Shown: one piece after another, positions 1 through 11,540 of the stretch | Layout of the letters: each line of letters begins with the position of its first letter | How positions within the stretch are numbered: position 1 is the stretch's first letter | NCBI GenBank assembly: GCA_035771165.1 | Contig: JAWNZC010000354.1 | Span: 1,926,001 to 1,990,000 of the forward strand | Origin: Paragorgia papillata | Lineage: Eukaryota; Cnidaria; Anthozoa; Scleralcyonacea; Coralliidae | Direction: 5' to 3' | Length of the DNA: 64,000 nucleotides | Translations under genes and position numbers: made by a program | Notes under the pieces: model-generated | Database searches by the model: none | What the model saw: only the letters and a program-made list of their open reading frames with translations | What the model was told of the DNA's origin: nothing

Positions 1-1765
1 GTCTCAATACTTAAACACGTACAGTGCCTTACCAAATCTAAATGAATTTGTACCACAAACCCACAAATCAAAAAAGTGAAGAAAAAACATGACACACAGA
101 TGGCCGGCAACAGATTGTAGGGTATCGTTTTGCATGTACGCTCTTCAGTTTAAAAAAAAACACAAGAAAAATAAATGACTTCGTTCAAATTATGTTCAAA
201 AGTTCTGCTCCGTTTGAACTCCCGCCTCTAAAGCCGATATCCACACTGACGCTTCAGTCGCTTTAAACGGATTCCAATTAACCATAAAAAATTGCGGTGA
301 AAAGTTTTCGCATACCTAATAATTCGCATACCTAATAATCACTTTATGTACTTCAGTACTTGCCAACCTAATGAATTATGATTACGATTCCAACGCGAAT
401 ATCAGGTTTCGTCGTTTTGGAACGTACAAAATTTCAGCAGGAGTATCGAATGAAGCTCTAGAAAATTTCTAATTCGCAGTATAACAACGCAAATTCTGAA
501 AACAATGGTATTTAAATTAGCTCTAACTGGCTACGACACAAAAATGTAAGCCAGTTCATTTGTTCGCCCCAAATAATACAAGTGTATCAAATATTATACC
601 TTACCATGGCCATATTCTGCGGTATCTTCTCTTTTCTTCTCTTCGTCTACAAATCTAGCCTCTGCGATGGTTTCCATAACTCAGACAATGCCTTAAACTA
701 TAGGCTGAATGTTCACTGTGTCGGTGATACAATAATAACAAATAGTATACAGTAGCAATTCGACCTGCGAAATAGTCAGAGTTGTTTCCGGAAATGCTTC
801 GTCACCACCCCCACTTTTGACCTTAAAACCACAAAACCCTCAACAATTTTTGCTTAACTTTGGCCTTAGGATATATTGTTCTCTCCCATTTTGTCTCACA
901 AATTAATATATGTTTTAAAAACAGAGAGATAACGTTTATTCGGTATAATGTTATTACACTGCAATCTGAAAACAGTAATAAAGGAACTGAATTTTTGAAA
1001 ACCACTGAAGAAATATATGTATTAGCATTTTAATGAAATGAAATGTTTTCCCTGTTTCAGCATATATATACAAAACAATTGTAATATCAACATAGCCTGG
1101 GGGGCCTGGGGGAAAACGTAAAATTTAAAATCTAACAAATCAAATCTATATAGACTATGATGGGGTAAAGTTCTAAAAAGTCTTTCAATATGGACAAGTC
1201 TTATATAGTATTTCACTCTGGCTAACGCCAGACGCTTTTACTCGTTGCAGGGAAAATCTACAGAGGGAAGGATGATGAAATTGTATAAATACTTGGCATT
1301 CAGGAATTATGTAGGATTGAGGTTTTCGGGCTCAAAATCGTCAGTATTTCGTTGTCTAAAATCAATTCGCAACCGACTCTAAGTTTTTTATACGTTTTTA
1401 GAACTAAATTCATATATAATGGGGCTCTCCCAAAGAATAGTAAAGGTCAAAACGTCAATGCGCCGTGAATGTCACAATTGTTAAAAAGTTCCTATTATAA
1501 AGAACGAAGTTGAACCCTTTAGGCTATATAGGTATAAACCGTACGCCTGTGTTGCAACAGAATCAATCACGATATGGTCTGGAAACTCGGCAGTTATGCT
1601 CCTCGCCGTACACAAACATTTTCTTTTTCGCTTATTATTATTTAGAAAACACGGTTGAGTGACTGAACCCAAATGCTGCGATTGGATGATTGTTTCATTA
1701 CAAAAAATACAATGTCTTCGCCGTGCACAACTGAGTTTGTGTAAACGCGAACAAAACGATAGAAC
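1..1765. other. Non-coding, repeat-poor interval
   Basis: I see no coding exon here. Short open frames have no family features. A 40-base fragment at 1214-1252 matches the core (CTGGCTAACGCCAGACG) of the TTAA-flanked MITE found elsewhere in the window. At 1560-1680 there is a diverged relative of the 24.7-25.0 kb MITE, sharing GATATGGTCTGGAAACTC. Confidence 0.5.
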
Positions 1766-1768
1766 AAC

Positions 1769-2288
1769 AACCTCGTACCCAGGGCATTTTGCCTCCACGT
1801 TGGGAGGTCGGCGAAAATGGCCCTGGCATCGGCTGGTCACGTGACACCCAGAATTTTGGGGTGTTATGGCAAGAAAATTTATGCGGTCTTTGTGTTTTGT
1901 TTTTGTATAATACGTATACATGAATAATAAATGAAATATTTAACGCTCTGCCGACTCACTCATGTGAACCTTTATCATAAAAGCAACTGGCTAGCGTTAT
2001 TCTTCATACTCCCACGATTATCCAGGATACATGTAAATGTCATGAACAAACATATATCTAATGTTGTTCTTGACTTTAACCAAAGCTATCGTTAATCGTT
2101 TCCATTCTTTGGGTAAACTTTGCAGAGTGGATCTATCACAATTCAAATTTTCATGAATAAATTATACTCTATCTGAATTAGTCGAGTTCTTAAACCGGCC
2201 AATCAGATTATAGAATCGACCAGCCGATGCCAGGGCCATTTTCGCCGACCTCCCGGCGTGGAGGCAAAATGCCCTGGGTACGAGGTTG
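1769..2288. repeat. Inverted-repeat element, about 70-bp arms
   Basis: The arm at 1769-1840, starting CCTCGTACCCAGGGC, is repeated in reverse complement at 2218-2288, ending GCCCTGGGTACGAGG. Fragments of the same family lie near 22690 and 37425. It looks like a non-autonomous DNA transposon or two copies in opposite orientation; no coding capacity is seen between the arms. Confidence 0.7.
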
Positions 2289-2329
2289 ATAGAACAAAGA
2301 TTTTTGTTGAGTTTCTAGACCATCTCGGG

Positions 2330-2634
2330 GAGCACGGGTGGCGTGTGCTGTTAGGGCGCTGCCTCTCACGAAAAAGTTAAGCCCGGTTAGACGGGGTTAG
2401 TACTTGGATGGGTGACCGTCTGGGAATAGCCCCGTTCTCGGGGTGGGGACTCATATGAGTAGAGTTTAGTTGATCTCTCCTGTGCTCCGAGGGTTTTTCT
2501 CCGGGTTCTCCGGTTTTCCTCCCTCCCTAAAATCAACACCTATAGGTCTTAGTTGTAAATGGAGGACCCCACCAGCTCTGCTAAAAAACCTATCCTCCTT
2601 AAATAAATAATAATAATAATAATAATAATAATGG
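2330..2634 (+). repeat. 5S rRNA-derived SINE (SINE3-like)
   Basis: Positions 2376-2435 carry the 3' half of a 5S rRNA gene, including the internal promoter block GGTTAGTACTTGGATGGGTG followed by ACCGTCTGGGAATA. After it comes a body with a CT-rich block (CTCCGGGTTCTCCGGTTTTC) that resembles the conserved central domain shared by many animal SINEs. It ends in an (AAT)n tail at 2603-2633. This order, 5S head, conserved body and simple-repeat tail, is that of SINE3-class retroposons. It is not a functional 5S gene, because the 5' half does not match. Confidence 0.8.
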
Positions 2635-3019
2635 AAACTTTATTAAATGTTTTTTCTTTTCTACATATACAATTATAAATCTCGCTTATTAAGGTAATTT
2701 ACAATTGGCTACTTGAATCACAACTAATAATATATAATAACAACTAATGACTATATAATAAAACATGCAAATTTATATACAAATATTTCAAAAAGCTAAT
2801 AATTCGGGATTTTCCCATTCCTTATTTCGGCAGCAGAAAATGTAATACGTAGTTCTGATAGCAATAGTCATCATTTTCCTTACGCAGTACATTTGGTGCT
2901 TGTTATCAAGACCAACCTTATCTAGCATATCCAAAAAAGTAGAACACTCATTCGCAAAAACACCTAGGCAGCTCATGGAGAGATTTATAAATTTCACATC
3001 GTTAAAATGTTCACTTGCT

Positions 3020-3020
<1 letters not shown>

Positions 3021-3117
<97 letters not shown>
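3021..3117. repeat. (TAA)n microsatellite
   Basis: About 32 nearly perfect TAA units with a single interruption (TAG). Confidence 0.97.
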
Positions 3118-3818
3118 CTCTCAACTTGTGCCGTTACAAGTGTTCACAAGTTTCGTTCCATCTAGAAGAGCTCAGAAATGTTCTGGGTGATCAAACCGTG
3201 AACTATATAGCAATAAAACAGCTGCGAACACACAGATGTATATTGCTTCGTTGATAATCTTCTCTGGTGGAGCTACTGTTTTAAAAAGTGGGTTAGAACA
3301 GAAGAGAGGAGCATTTTCCAGCGCTCCTGAACCGACTGTACTGGTCAGTTGTAATCCAGTGCATGCTTACGTAACGAGCATTTCCCCACGCTTTTAGTTT
3401 TGATTCTCAAAATGGCACTGACTAGAAGCCTTTTGTTTCACTTCAAATCTCTTGCAAATTTAATGTTTGTGGCAAACCATGTGGACTTATCTAATTAAAG
3501 TTTTTTCTCTGTTGACTCGCTTTGGTTAAAATCTATGACTAACTCTTCTGTAAGTAAAATTAAGTTTTAAAGAGTTATACTGTTAAGTTGTACTGTAACA
3601 GATTTTTTGAAGGAAAAGATTCGTCTTTTACGTCTTAGAAAATGGTTCAAAGAGCTTTGTGAGATGCCTGGTTATTCAAACAAAAAAATACGTATTAATG
3701 CGCGCATATAAAAACACTTAGAGTTGAACTTTAAATTTGGCTGGTTAATGAGTGAGAAGAGTAACATTTTATCAGAAGATTGATTCAGTATTAGTGGACT
3801 AGTTTACATCACAGCGCT

Positions 3819-4013
3819 AGCACAGCACAGCACAGCACAGCACAGCACAGCACAGCACAGCACAGCACAGCACAGCACAGCACAGCACAGCACAGCACAG
3901 CACAGCACAGCACAGCACAGCACAGCACAGCACAGCACAGCACAGCACAGCACAGCACAGCACAGCACAGCACAGTACAGCACAGCACAGTACAGTACAG
4001 TACAGTACAGTAC
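3819..4013. repeat. (GCACA)n pentanucleotide array
   Basis: About 39 units of a five-base repeat. The right edge switches to a GTACA variant while the interior is pure. Long frames here are artefacts of the repeat. Confidence 0.97.
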
Positions 4014-5019
4014 AAGTGTCTACCCAAAGGCACCCAAGTTAGTTACTAAGAGAGAATCTTGACCTCAATCACGAGTGCAGGTTAAAGAAGGAATTCGCGG
4101 AAAACCAAACTATTTAATTTTGAGTGTGCTTAGGGTGAGTCCGCCTGGCAGGGATTCAAAGGATTAGTTATTTAAAGAAAGTCCGGAAGGATTGTCTAAG
4201 TTTCAATTCATACTAGAATTGGCTTTTGGTGGTTTAGGATTGACATTTGTTCCTAATTATACATCTAATTATTGTTACAAATGTCAGACATTGGCTGAAA
4301 ACTTGTGTTTCGCCAATTCACCGAGGTTTCAGTTTTTTTCTTTAAAATATTAGTTTGTGCGATTAGTTGGTTTATATACTGAAACAACCAGACAACTCGT
4401 CCTCGTTGTCTATGAATGATAGTCAACTCGAGCTTCTTGTCTAATAGTTAAGAAGATTAATGATCGCAGGATTTGCGTCAGACCACAGACTATTATGCAA
4501 ACAAGGTTGTGAGGTCACGCTACATCTCTTGGCAAATCTCGGGTGGAGTGGGCAATTTCAGCTGGAGTGGGGAGGAGTGGGCAAGGGGGGTGTCACATTG
4601 GCCACAGACTGCGTAGAGTTGCCTGTGGAGTAGCCTGCGTGCAGACGCTCCATCCCAGATCCCAAATAACGGGGATTTTCCGAACGTCTATGCGTATAGG
4701 CTACCTGTGGAGTAGGCTAAATGTTTTTGTCCCATTTGAGGCAGCACTTCACTTGCGATAGTTTAATTAAAGAGGTATCGGTTACACTATGCAATGTTGC
4801 ATGCATGATTCTACTTCGTGCAACGCAGCCAACGCTTGATGCTACTGTACAAAAATTTTGCGAGACTTGGTTGATTGTGTGCTATAGGTTACACCGGACA
4901 ATTCCGCTCGCAACTTGCGTCGCAAAAAATTGCCCAGTGTGTAAAACATCGTCTTAACGTCGTTTTGATGAAATCAGCAGGCTTACGAAAATGGAGACTT
5001 TTTGAACGGTTATAGGCCC
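4014..5019. other. Non-coding interval
   Basis: No gene or clear repeat recognised. Short frames lack homology to anything I know. Confidence 0.4.
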
Positions 5020-5290
5020 TTCGTCCACATTAATCCGGCGTCTTCGGTGACCGAAAACGGAGCGTTTCGAAAACGGTGTCGAGAGTGGAGACATTCGAAG
5101 ACGCCGTTTTTCTGCACCAGCACTGAACGGCAAAAACGAAGCTTTTGGAAAACAATGACGTCACGATTATGTTATCTTGGTTTCAGTCACCACTAGAACG
5201 ATTCATTCATACCCCTGTAGATCTTTTTAGCGTTTTACTAAACGGCGAAAACGATTCGAAAACGACAGTGTAGACGGAACATTTTTGATA
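5020..5290. repeat. MITE-like element with GTGTAGACG/CGTCCACAT ends
   Basis: The left end CGTCCACATTAATCCGGCGT and the right end AACGACAGTGTAGACGGAAC are roughly complementary. The interior is rich in GAAAACG/CGTTTTC motifs in both orientations. It belongs to the same style of element as those at 37986, 44480, 62200 and 63700. No gene inside. Confidence 0.5.
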
Positions 5291-6092
5291 GACTGACACG
5301 ATGCTGTCAAAAATCTCTCTAGCGCTCGAATCACCATTTTAATTAGGTTATTTATTCGAAAGTTACTAAATATTTACTCGTATGGAAATTGCTCTGTGAT
5401 CATATTCGGCCGGATGTTTATGTTCTGATTGAATGCTTTGTAAGGCCCGTCCCAAATAAAGGAGAATTTTTAATTTACGCAGATGGCGACGCCGGAACTT
5501 CAAATAAACTCCTTAATTACATTTGATGGAATAAAAAGCACAGTGAATGAAGAAAATCCAATCGAAAGAGAATCGTGTTCCAAGCGAATAACAGAATCAC
5601 GAAGCGATGACAACGCGGTAAAGAACTAAGGGAAACATTACCCAAACTGGCCAAACATCATAAAACATACTAGAAACAAGTTGTCAATTCGTAGACCAGT
5701 CCGGGGGAAGCGAATATTTAGGAATGAATTCCTCGGGAAATATTACAAGAGCTTTCACAAGAGCTGTTTTTATATTCAATATGCTTTTCTCTCGTCTCTC
5801 GAAGCAAATGATTACGAATGCGATGCTGTAACGTTAGCGTCGTAATGTCAATTAAGCTCCAATGACTTATTTGTAACTGTCAAGAGAATATATTAGACAA
5901 ATCGAGCTAAAATATTCAACTAATCGTTGTAAAATATTCACCGAAAATCCCTGACAGCCAATCGGGTTGGAGCGGTGATCTATCAATGACAGCGGGGGCG
6001 ATTCTTGGCATTATTTGTTAGGTCGTTTGACGACAAGCAAAGTATTATTATACGTTGTTGTCTTCTCGGAGAAGGACAGAGAAACGAGAAGT

Positions 6093-7724
6093 ATGGCGCC
6101 TGGCCGTGAGAATTCTTCCCGTGTCTTCCTACTACGGTTCTTACTGTTCGTTTACGTCGTTGCTACTGTTTCTTGCCAACATAAATGCCAAACGTTGACG
6201 ATTAAACAATGTATGGGACTTAACTACAATCGCACTTTGTTCCCAAACTTTGAAAACCACCGAACACAATCCGCAGCCGGCATAGTGATCAACGAATTGA
6301 ATCCACTATTTAACGTCGAATGCTCGCAGGACTTGGCCTACTTCGTGTGTTCCTATTACGCTCCCGTTTGCAATACACTAGGCAGACTACTGCCGCCATG
6401 TCGCTCGTTATGTGAAAGTGCCAGAAAGGATTGCCTGGGAATTGTAACAAGATTTGGCTTCAAATGGCCGCCCCAGTTAGACTGTGATAAGTTTCCCAGT
6501 AATCCTAAACTTGACTTGTGCGTCGGCAAGAACGACTCAGCCAGTCCGACTAAGTCGAAACCAACTCGGACGAAATATTCGCCAACTCCGACGAGCGAAC
6601 AACCGATCATCTTGAACGATAAGTTCGATTGTCCACACGATCAGATGGCTCCAAACGATCAACATACGTTCATGGGACAGAAAGATTGTGGTGCTCCTTG
6701 CAAGAATATCTATTTCACTGACGAAGAAATTAAGATCTCGCGCATATGGTCGGGATTTTGGAGTACAGTTTGTGCGGCGTCGACCGTATTCACGCTTCTG
6801 ACGTTTTTCATCGACATGAGTCGATTTCGTTATCCCGAGCGACCCATCATCTTCCTTTCTGGTTGTTATTTCATGGTTTCTGTTGCTTTCATCTCTGGCT
6901 TTTTAGCAGGCGACGATATATCTTGCAATAAACCGGTTGAGGACGGTCTGCGGACACTGACCCAGGGAACGAAGAACGAGGGTTGTACTGTAGTGTTCAT
7001 GTTAATATATTTCTTCTACATGGCGGCCAGCATATGGTGGGTTGTATTAACGTTGACGTGGTTCTTGGCAGCTGGGCTCAAATGGGGTCACGAAGCCATC
7101 GAGAACAACTCTCAGTTTTTTCATCTGGCTGCCTGGGTTATTCCGGCCGTGAAGACCATAGCTGTCCTTGTGCTAACAGAAGTGGATGGAGACGAGCTCA
7201 CCGGAGTCTGTTTTGTGGGTCTATCGAGCGAGGTCGCTCTTCGAGGCTTCGTGCTCGGTCCACTGTTCGTTTACTTCTTCATCGGCACGTTCTTTCTACT
7301 TTCTGGCTTCGTCTCGCTGTTCCGTGTCCGCTCGGTGCTCAAGAACGACGGTGACAAACGGGAGAAGATCGAGAAACTTATGATACGAATCGGCGTCTTC
7401 TCGATATTGTACATGGTCCCTGCTGTCACGGTCTTAGGTTGTTTATTTTACGAGCAAGCGAACCGAAACAACTGGCGAAAATCGTGGCTCGATGCATACC
7501 AATACCGCAACACCAAGTGTATGGACGTTAAAGACGCTAGCGCCTGCCCACCGATTGTGCCCGATATAAAACCAGACTTTGCCGTGTTCCTGGTGAAGTA
7601 TCTAATGTTCCTGATCGTTGGAATAACGTCTGGCTTTTGGGTTTGGTCTACGAAAACGCTAGGTTCATGGCGTAGACTTTACACGAGACTTAAGACATCC
7701 AAAGCCGATAACGTCAGCGCGTGA
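6093..7724 (+). CDS. FZD: Frizzled-type Wnt receptor (Fz1/2/7-like), single exon
   Basis: Seven-pass plasma-membrane receptor for Wnt ligands. The 543-residue protein starts at ATG 6093. The open frame continues upstream to 6015 but has no ATG there, and the 6093 start puts a clean signal peptide at residues 1-27. Next comes a cysteine-rich Wnt-binding domain (about 28-145) with the Frizzled cysteine spacing, a Ser/Thr/Pro linker, and seven hydrophobic segments from about residue 215. The Dishevelled-binding KTxxxW motif is KTLGSW at 521-526. Segments such as YPERPIIFLSGCYFMV and FHLAAWVIPAVKTI are typical of the Fz1/2/7 group. The gene has no intron, as in many FZD genes. The tail after KTxxxW is only 17 residues and ends in NVSA, so the C-terminal PDZ ligand (TxV) of vertebrate Fz1/2/7 is missing. 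No neighbouring gene is close. Family assignment is secure; the paralogue group is inferred from motifs. Confidence 0.95.
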   Translation: MAPGRENSSRVFLLRFLLFVYVVATVSCQHKCQTLTIKQCMGLNYNRTLFPNFENHRTQSAAGIVINELNPLFNVECSQDLAYFVCSYYAPVCNTLGRLLPPCRSLCESARKDCLGIVTRFGFKWPPQLDCDKFPSNPKLDLCVGKNDSASPTKSKPTRTKYSPTPTSEQPIILNDKFDCPHDQMAPNDQHTFMGQKDCGAPCKNIYFTDEEIKISRIWSGFWSTVCAASTVFTLLTFFIDMSRFRYPERPIIFLSGCYFMVSVAFISGFLAGDDISCNKPVEDGLRTLTQGTKNEGCTVVFMLIYFFYMAASIWWVVLTLTWFLAAGLKWGHEAIENNSQFFHLAAWVIPAVKTIAVLVLTEVDGDELTGVCFVGLSSEVALRGFVLGPLFVYFFIGTFFLLSGFVSLFRVRSVLKNDGDKREKIEKLMIRIGVFSILYMVPAVTVLGCLFYEQANRNNWRKSWLDAYQYRNTKCMDVKDASACPPIVPDIKPDFAVFLVKYLMFLIVGITSGFWVWSTKTLGSWRRLYTRLKTSKADNVSA

Positions 7725-9980
7725 GGTTGGATGGAGTAACTGAAACTGGACGAAAGAACAAAACAGGTAAAAGGGATGTTTTTGCGCGGAAAAGGTTACT
7801 TCGTCAAGAAGGGGTTTATGCTCGCGACTTCAAATTACGTATATAGACGTGATGATGAATACAATTTTTTATAGGAGAACCTTATGGGTGTTTTTAAGAA
7901 TGACAAGGCTGTGAAAGTGATCCGTGCGTGAGTTTGTTCAACGATAGTGACTTTGGTCGTGCTTTGCTTGTTTATCGAACGGAAGGCTCTCGACGGGTGC
8001 GCGTTTAAACGTTTTTTCAAAGCAAACTTGTAAGCGGGGGAACAGACCACTGCCTAGTCGACAAGGTTATTGTCCTCCTGTGTCAATACAAGAGGGCCTT
8101 GCCTTTATTAAGTGCGTGAACGAATGTCGTCCTAATTGGAACCGACTGGTTGTGTACAGTTCAATTGAACACGGGAAGGGAGAAATGAATGGCTGTCTTT
8201 GTCGCGATAGGAAAGCCGGAACAAGCTTTTCGCATTTCCTTTGCAACGCAATAATGCAGATTAGAACCTTATGAGGAAATTCTTGAACAGATTAAATCAA
8301 GAAGAAAGGAAGACCTCCTTTTTGTACTAGAGAATTTATAGATTGTATATTCAAAGCACGCTTTGACTGCGCAAATCGAGCAAGCGATGTATAGTTCGTT
8401 GTTTGTTGTAAAATATCTACTCCTTTTCCTCAAGGATTGTTGATTATTCTTTAGAGTGGTTTGTTGTAGTTTAATGCCAGACTCCCGTTGCTTTTGGTTT
8501 GAGTATCACGCTAACACTGGTGTTCGTTCACAGCGAGAAGAAAATCACAATAACACGTCCCGTTTCGATAACCTTTAACGTTTTAACACCGTTCTGAAGT
8601 GATTGGTAATCTCCATTAGCGCTACCACGATAGCGACGACCCGCATTCCAACCATTCGTTCTAGTGAGTGATTGACTGAAATCACTATAGGATTAAGGTC
8701 GCGCTTTGGAGTTGAGTTTCCTTAATTATGGCGTCAGACGCGATTACTTTTGCAAAACCCACCAAAGCCGCAGAGAGAAAATGAATGATTATTGTGATCA
8801 AATTACTCATATATTTTTTTTCGATGCGGGAAATCAAAAACAGTCTTATATTCGGTATACACTTTGGCGCATGGTTTTCGCTTGATAAGTCTACAAAATT
8901 GCATGTTTTTCTCCCCTTTCGTCGCGTGCTTTCCTTGTCCTGTGGCGTGTCGGTATTTGATTAGGAGTTTTGAGATGCAGAATCACTACGAAGGTGTTGA
9001 GCGCAAACCACCGCAGACGCGCTCGGAGTTTGGCTCGCGTTTTGTCTGTTCAACGCGGCACATGTGTTCCGTTTCTTTGGCCCTGTCGTCCCGTCTGCTC
9101 CTTAATTATTATAAGTTGTGACAACGTTCGACAAAAAGGGGGGACGAAATCATTAGGAGCGAACTCTTTCACGCGTTTTCTGCCCTTAATTAGATAATGG
9201 TTTCGGTGAAAACATCGCGTACACTGCTTTGTGAATCGCAGTCCGACTCTCAGTTGGCGCGACCATAGAAAAGAACAAAGACCGCACTTCGAAAATAGCC
9301 CAAGTTTATCTCATCCGCACCTCGGCTACTCCCGTTTACATTGAAAGGTTTTCATTGTAATCCGAGTAGGCGCTTGTAACGCTAATCGCGTGGACTCATA
9401 ACAGAAGCAGACAAGGAAAATCGTATCGCCGCAAGCTAGCGCGCTCAAAGGTAACCGAAATACGATCAAATACCAAGTGTACATCAATACATGTTCCTAA
9501 AAACGATTTTTGCTAATAAAACTGGAGAAAAGTTGTTGTGCTGTCGGAGTCATTTCCTGACGTGTTGACACATTATTGATAACCGGTTTCTTTTCGCTTC
9601 ACGAATGATTTTAATTAAGGGCATGAACTTAATAGGATGTAGGGAAGGTTTAGCCAAATAGTTCATGCATTTTATTCATTCTGCACCTCCAGAACGGACT
9701 TAATTAAGATTTTATCGTACCAAAGCCAATTTACAATGTCCTCGACCTTCGCTGTTTTGAAAACTGTCCCATCCATCGCACGACTTTTTGTGTTCAAGAT
9801 TTGTCACATCTCGTCAAAATTATAAAGTCCCGTTTACAAGCCAAAGACTTTGGCGCGGTAAATTTATACAAGGAGGAGGGCCGTGTGCGTGCTTAAAAAT
9901 GTTAATAGGATTGACACCGATATTAGACTTGTGTGTGAGTGTGCTAGCTTCGAGCTATTTTTACTCAGAAAAATTTCTGA
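7725..9980. other. Frizzled 3' flank and non-coding interval
   Basis: Presumed 3' UTR of the Frizzled gene, then intergenic sequence. No exon, RNA gene or tandem repeat recognised. Confidence 0.4.
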
Positions 9981-10409
9981 GGCCTGGTTCATACGTCGCA
10001 TTTAATAAAGACGAATTTAATTCATAGTTTGCTTCGTCGTCTAGTCGACGTAAACTCGAATTCGTTTCATGCGACGAATTTAATTCTGTGACGAGCAAGG
10101 AAAATCCTGCTAGCTCGCGCCAAAAACGTTCAATACGCATGCGAAGTAAACAAAAATCTGATCATGGGCTTAAAAAATATGTTACCATAATTTATGCATT
10201 TAATTCGATGCGACGATACAGCGACGTCTGAAACCAACACGCATTTAATTTTAGACGTTGTATCCGTCTCACCGTGACGGATACAACGTCTCAGACGAAT
10301 TTAACTCTTCAGTCGAATTTAATTCGTTTCATACGTCGCACTACAGTCGCATTTAATTGATTGAGTTAAATTCGTCTGAATTATTTAAATGCGACGTATG
10401 AATCAGGCG
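9981..10409. repeat. MITE with about 40-bp terminal inverted repeats
   Basis: The left end GGCCTGGTTCATACGTCGCA continues with TTTAAT and GACGAATTTA; the right end carries the reverse complement (AATGCGACGTATGAATCAGGC). The interior repeats AATTTAATTCGT and GACGAATT motifs in both directions, so the whole element folds back on itself. Confidence 0.8.
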
Positions 10410-10500
10410 GCCTGAGTTCCTCAGTGGGACTCTGCAAACTCACAACCTTCTGATCGCCGGTGAAACGCTCCAAACATTGAGCTAATGGGACTCAGATGAT
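10410..10500 (-). repeat. tRNA-derived SINE fragment
   Basis: Read on the minus strand, TTAGCTCAATGTTTGGAGCG resembles a tRNA A box and D arm, followed by an anticodon-like arm. A second, similar fragment with a B-box-like GATTCGAGTCCCG lies at 10858-10925. Both are too diverged to be tRNA genes. Confidence 0.5.
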
Positions 10501-10573
10501 TTGAACGTAGGTTGAGTTCGATATACTACTGTCATGAAAAAATGACATATGTTAATGTCGTAATTCATTGTTG

Positions 10574-10677
10574 TTAACACTTTGAAGCCTGACGACGAGT
10601 CTTTATAAAGGTTTATTCTGGCTAACGCCAGACGATTTTATTCAGCACAGGGAGAGGTCCAGGCCTCAAAGTGTTAA
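10574..10677 (+). repeat. TTAA-flanked MITE, copy A
   Basis: Bounded by TTAA on both sides, with terminal inverted repeats CACTTTGAAGCCTG and CAGGCCTCAAAGTG. The internal core has TCTGGCTAACGCCAGA, a perfect 6-bp stem with a 4-base loop. TTAA target duplication is the hallmark of piggyBac-type transposition. About 100 bp, so it must be mobilised in trans. Confidence 0.88.
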
Positions 10678-10688
10678 AACCTATCTCT

Positions 10689-10789
10689 TTAACACTTTGA
10701 AGCCTGACGACGAGTCTTTAAGGTTTATTCTGGCTAACGCCAGACGATTTTATTTAGCACAGGGAGAGATCCAGGCCTCAAAGTGTTAA
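10689..10789 (+). repeat. TTAA-flanked MITE, copy B
   Basis: Nearly identical to copy A, 11 bases downstream in the same orientation. Confidence 0.88.
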
Positions 10790-11230
10790 GAGAAGACACA
10801 GATAAGAATCGAGTGTAAATGTTTTCAAGCTATTCTAGTTAGAAAAATTCCTGAGTTTCCCGAAGCGGGACTCGAATCGTGCAACCTTCTGATCACCAGT
10901 GAAACGCTCCAATCATGCATTGAGCTAAGAATTCGATGTATGACATGCTGCTATATGCACGTATGATGATATATGACATGAATACATGCATGTTAATATC
11001 GTTTAACGAATGCGTGTTGTTAAAAGACGAAACACATATTAAAGCGACCGATCGTTTATTACGGCTCAGGGGGGGCGGTGGTTTTTTTGAAAAGGACCTC
11101 AATAAAATTTGCACCCTCCCACAATTTTTTTTAATGAAAAAATAACCCCCTTGTTTAACTATATAGATTAAAAAATTAACCCCCCCCCCCCCCCCATTTC
11201 ACACCAGGCATCATTTTCGAGTCAAACAGT

Positions 11231-11529
11231 ACCCTGTGAGCAGAGCCTTCTTGATCTTTTCCTTATTTCTTCGCTGAGAGAGAGGAAGAAAAGTAGGCTC
11301 TGCTGTATTCGTGTTTGGCTTCGTCCAAGATTTAGGACGAAGTAACCCATTTAAACCCGTTTAACCGGTTCTCGTTTTGTTTTCTGCTCTGATTGGGACT
11401 GGGTGCGAGATTGTAACCAAGCAACTGACATGCATGCGCAATGGAAACCAGTCCCGAATACAGCAGAGCCTACTTTTCTTCCTCTCTCTCAGCGAAGAAA
11501 TAAGGAAAAGAAGGCTCTGCTCGCAGGGT
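11231..11529. repeat. MITE with about 75-bp inverted repeats and 11-bp target duplication
   Basis: The ends ACCCTGTGAGCAGAGCC and GGCTCTGCTCGCAGGGT are inverted repeats extending about 75 bp with one small indel. AGTCAAACAGT sits directly outside on both sides (11220-11230 and 11530-11540), a target-site duplication. Long arms plus a 9-11 bp duplication suggest a Mutator-like (MULE) origin. Confidence 0.85.
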
Positions 11530-11540
11530 AGTCAAACAGT

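Noticed and set aside
1481..1921. 146-residue minus-strand frame
   Set aside because: It spans a MITE relative and an inverted-repeat arm; no domain or codon pattern of a real gene.
2376..2435. 5S rRNA gene
   Set aside because: Only the promoter half matches; the 5' half and the terminal stem are missing.
6015..6092. Upstream extension of the Frizzled frame
   Set aside because: It begins at TTG, has no ATG, and would place 26 extra residues before an otherwise ideal signal peptide.
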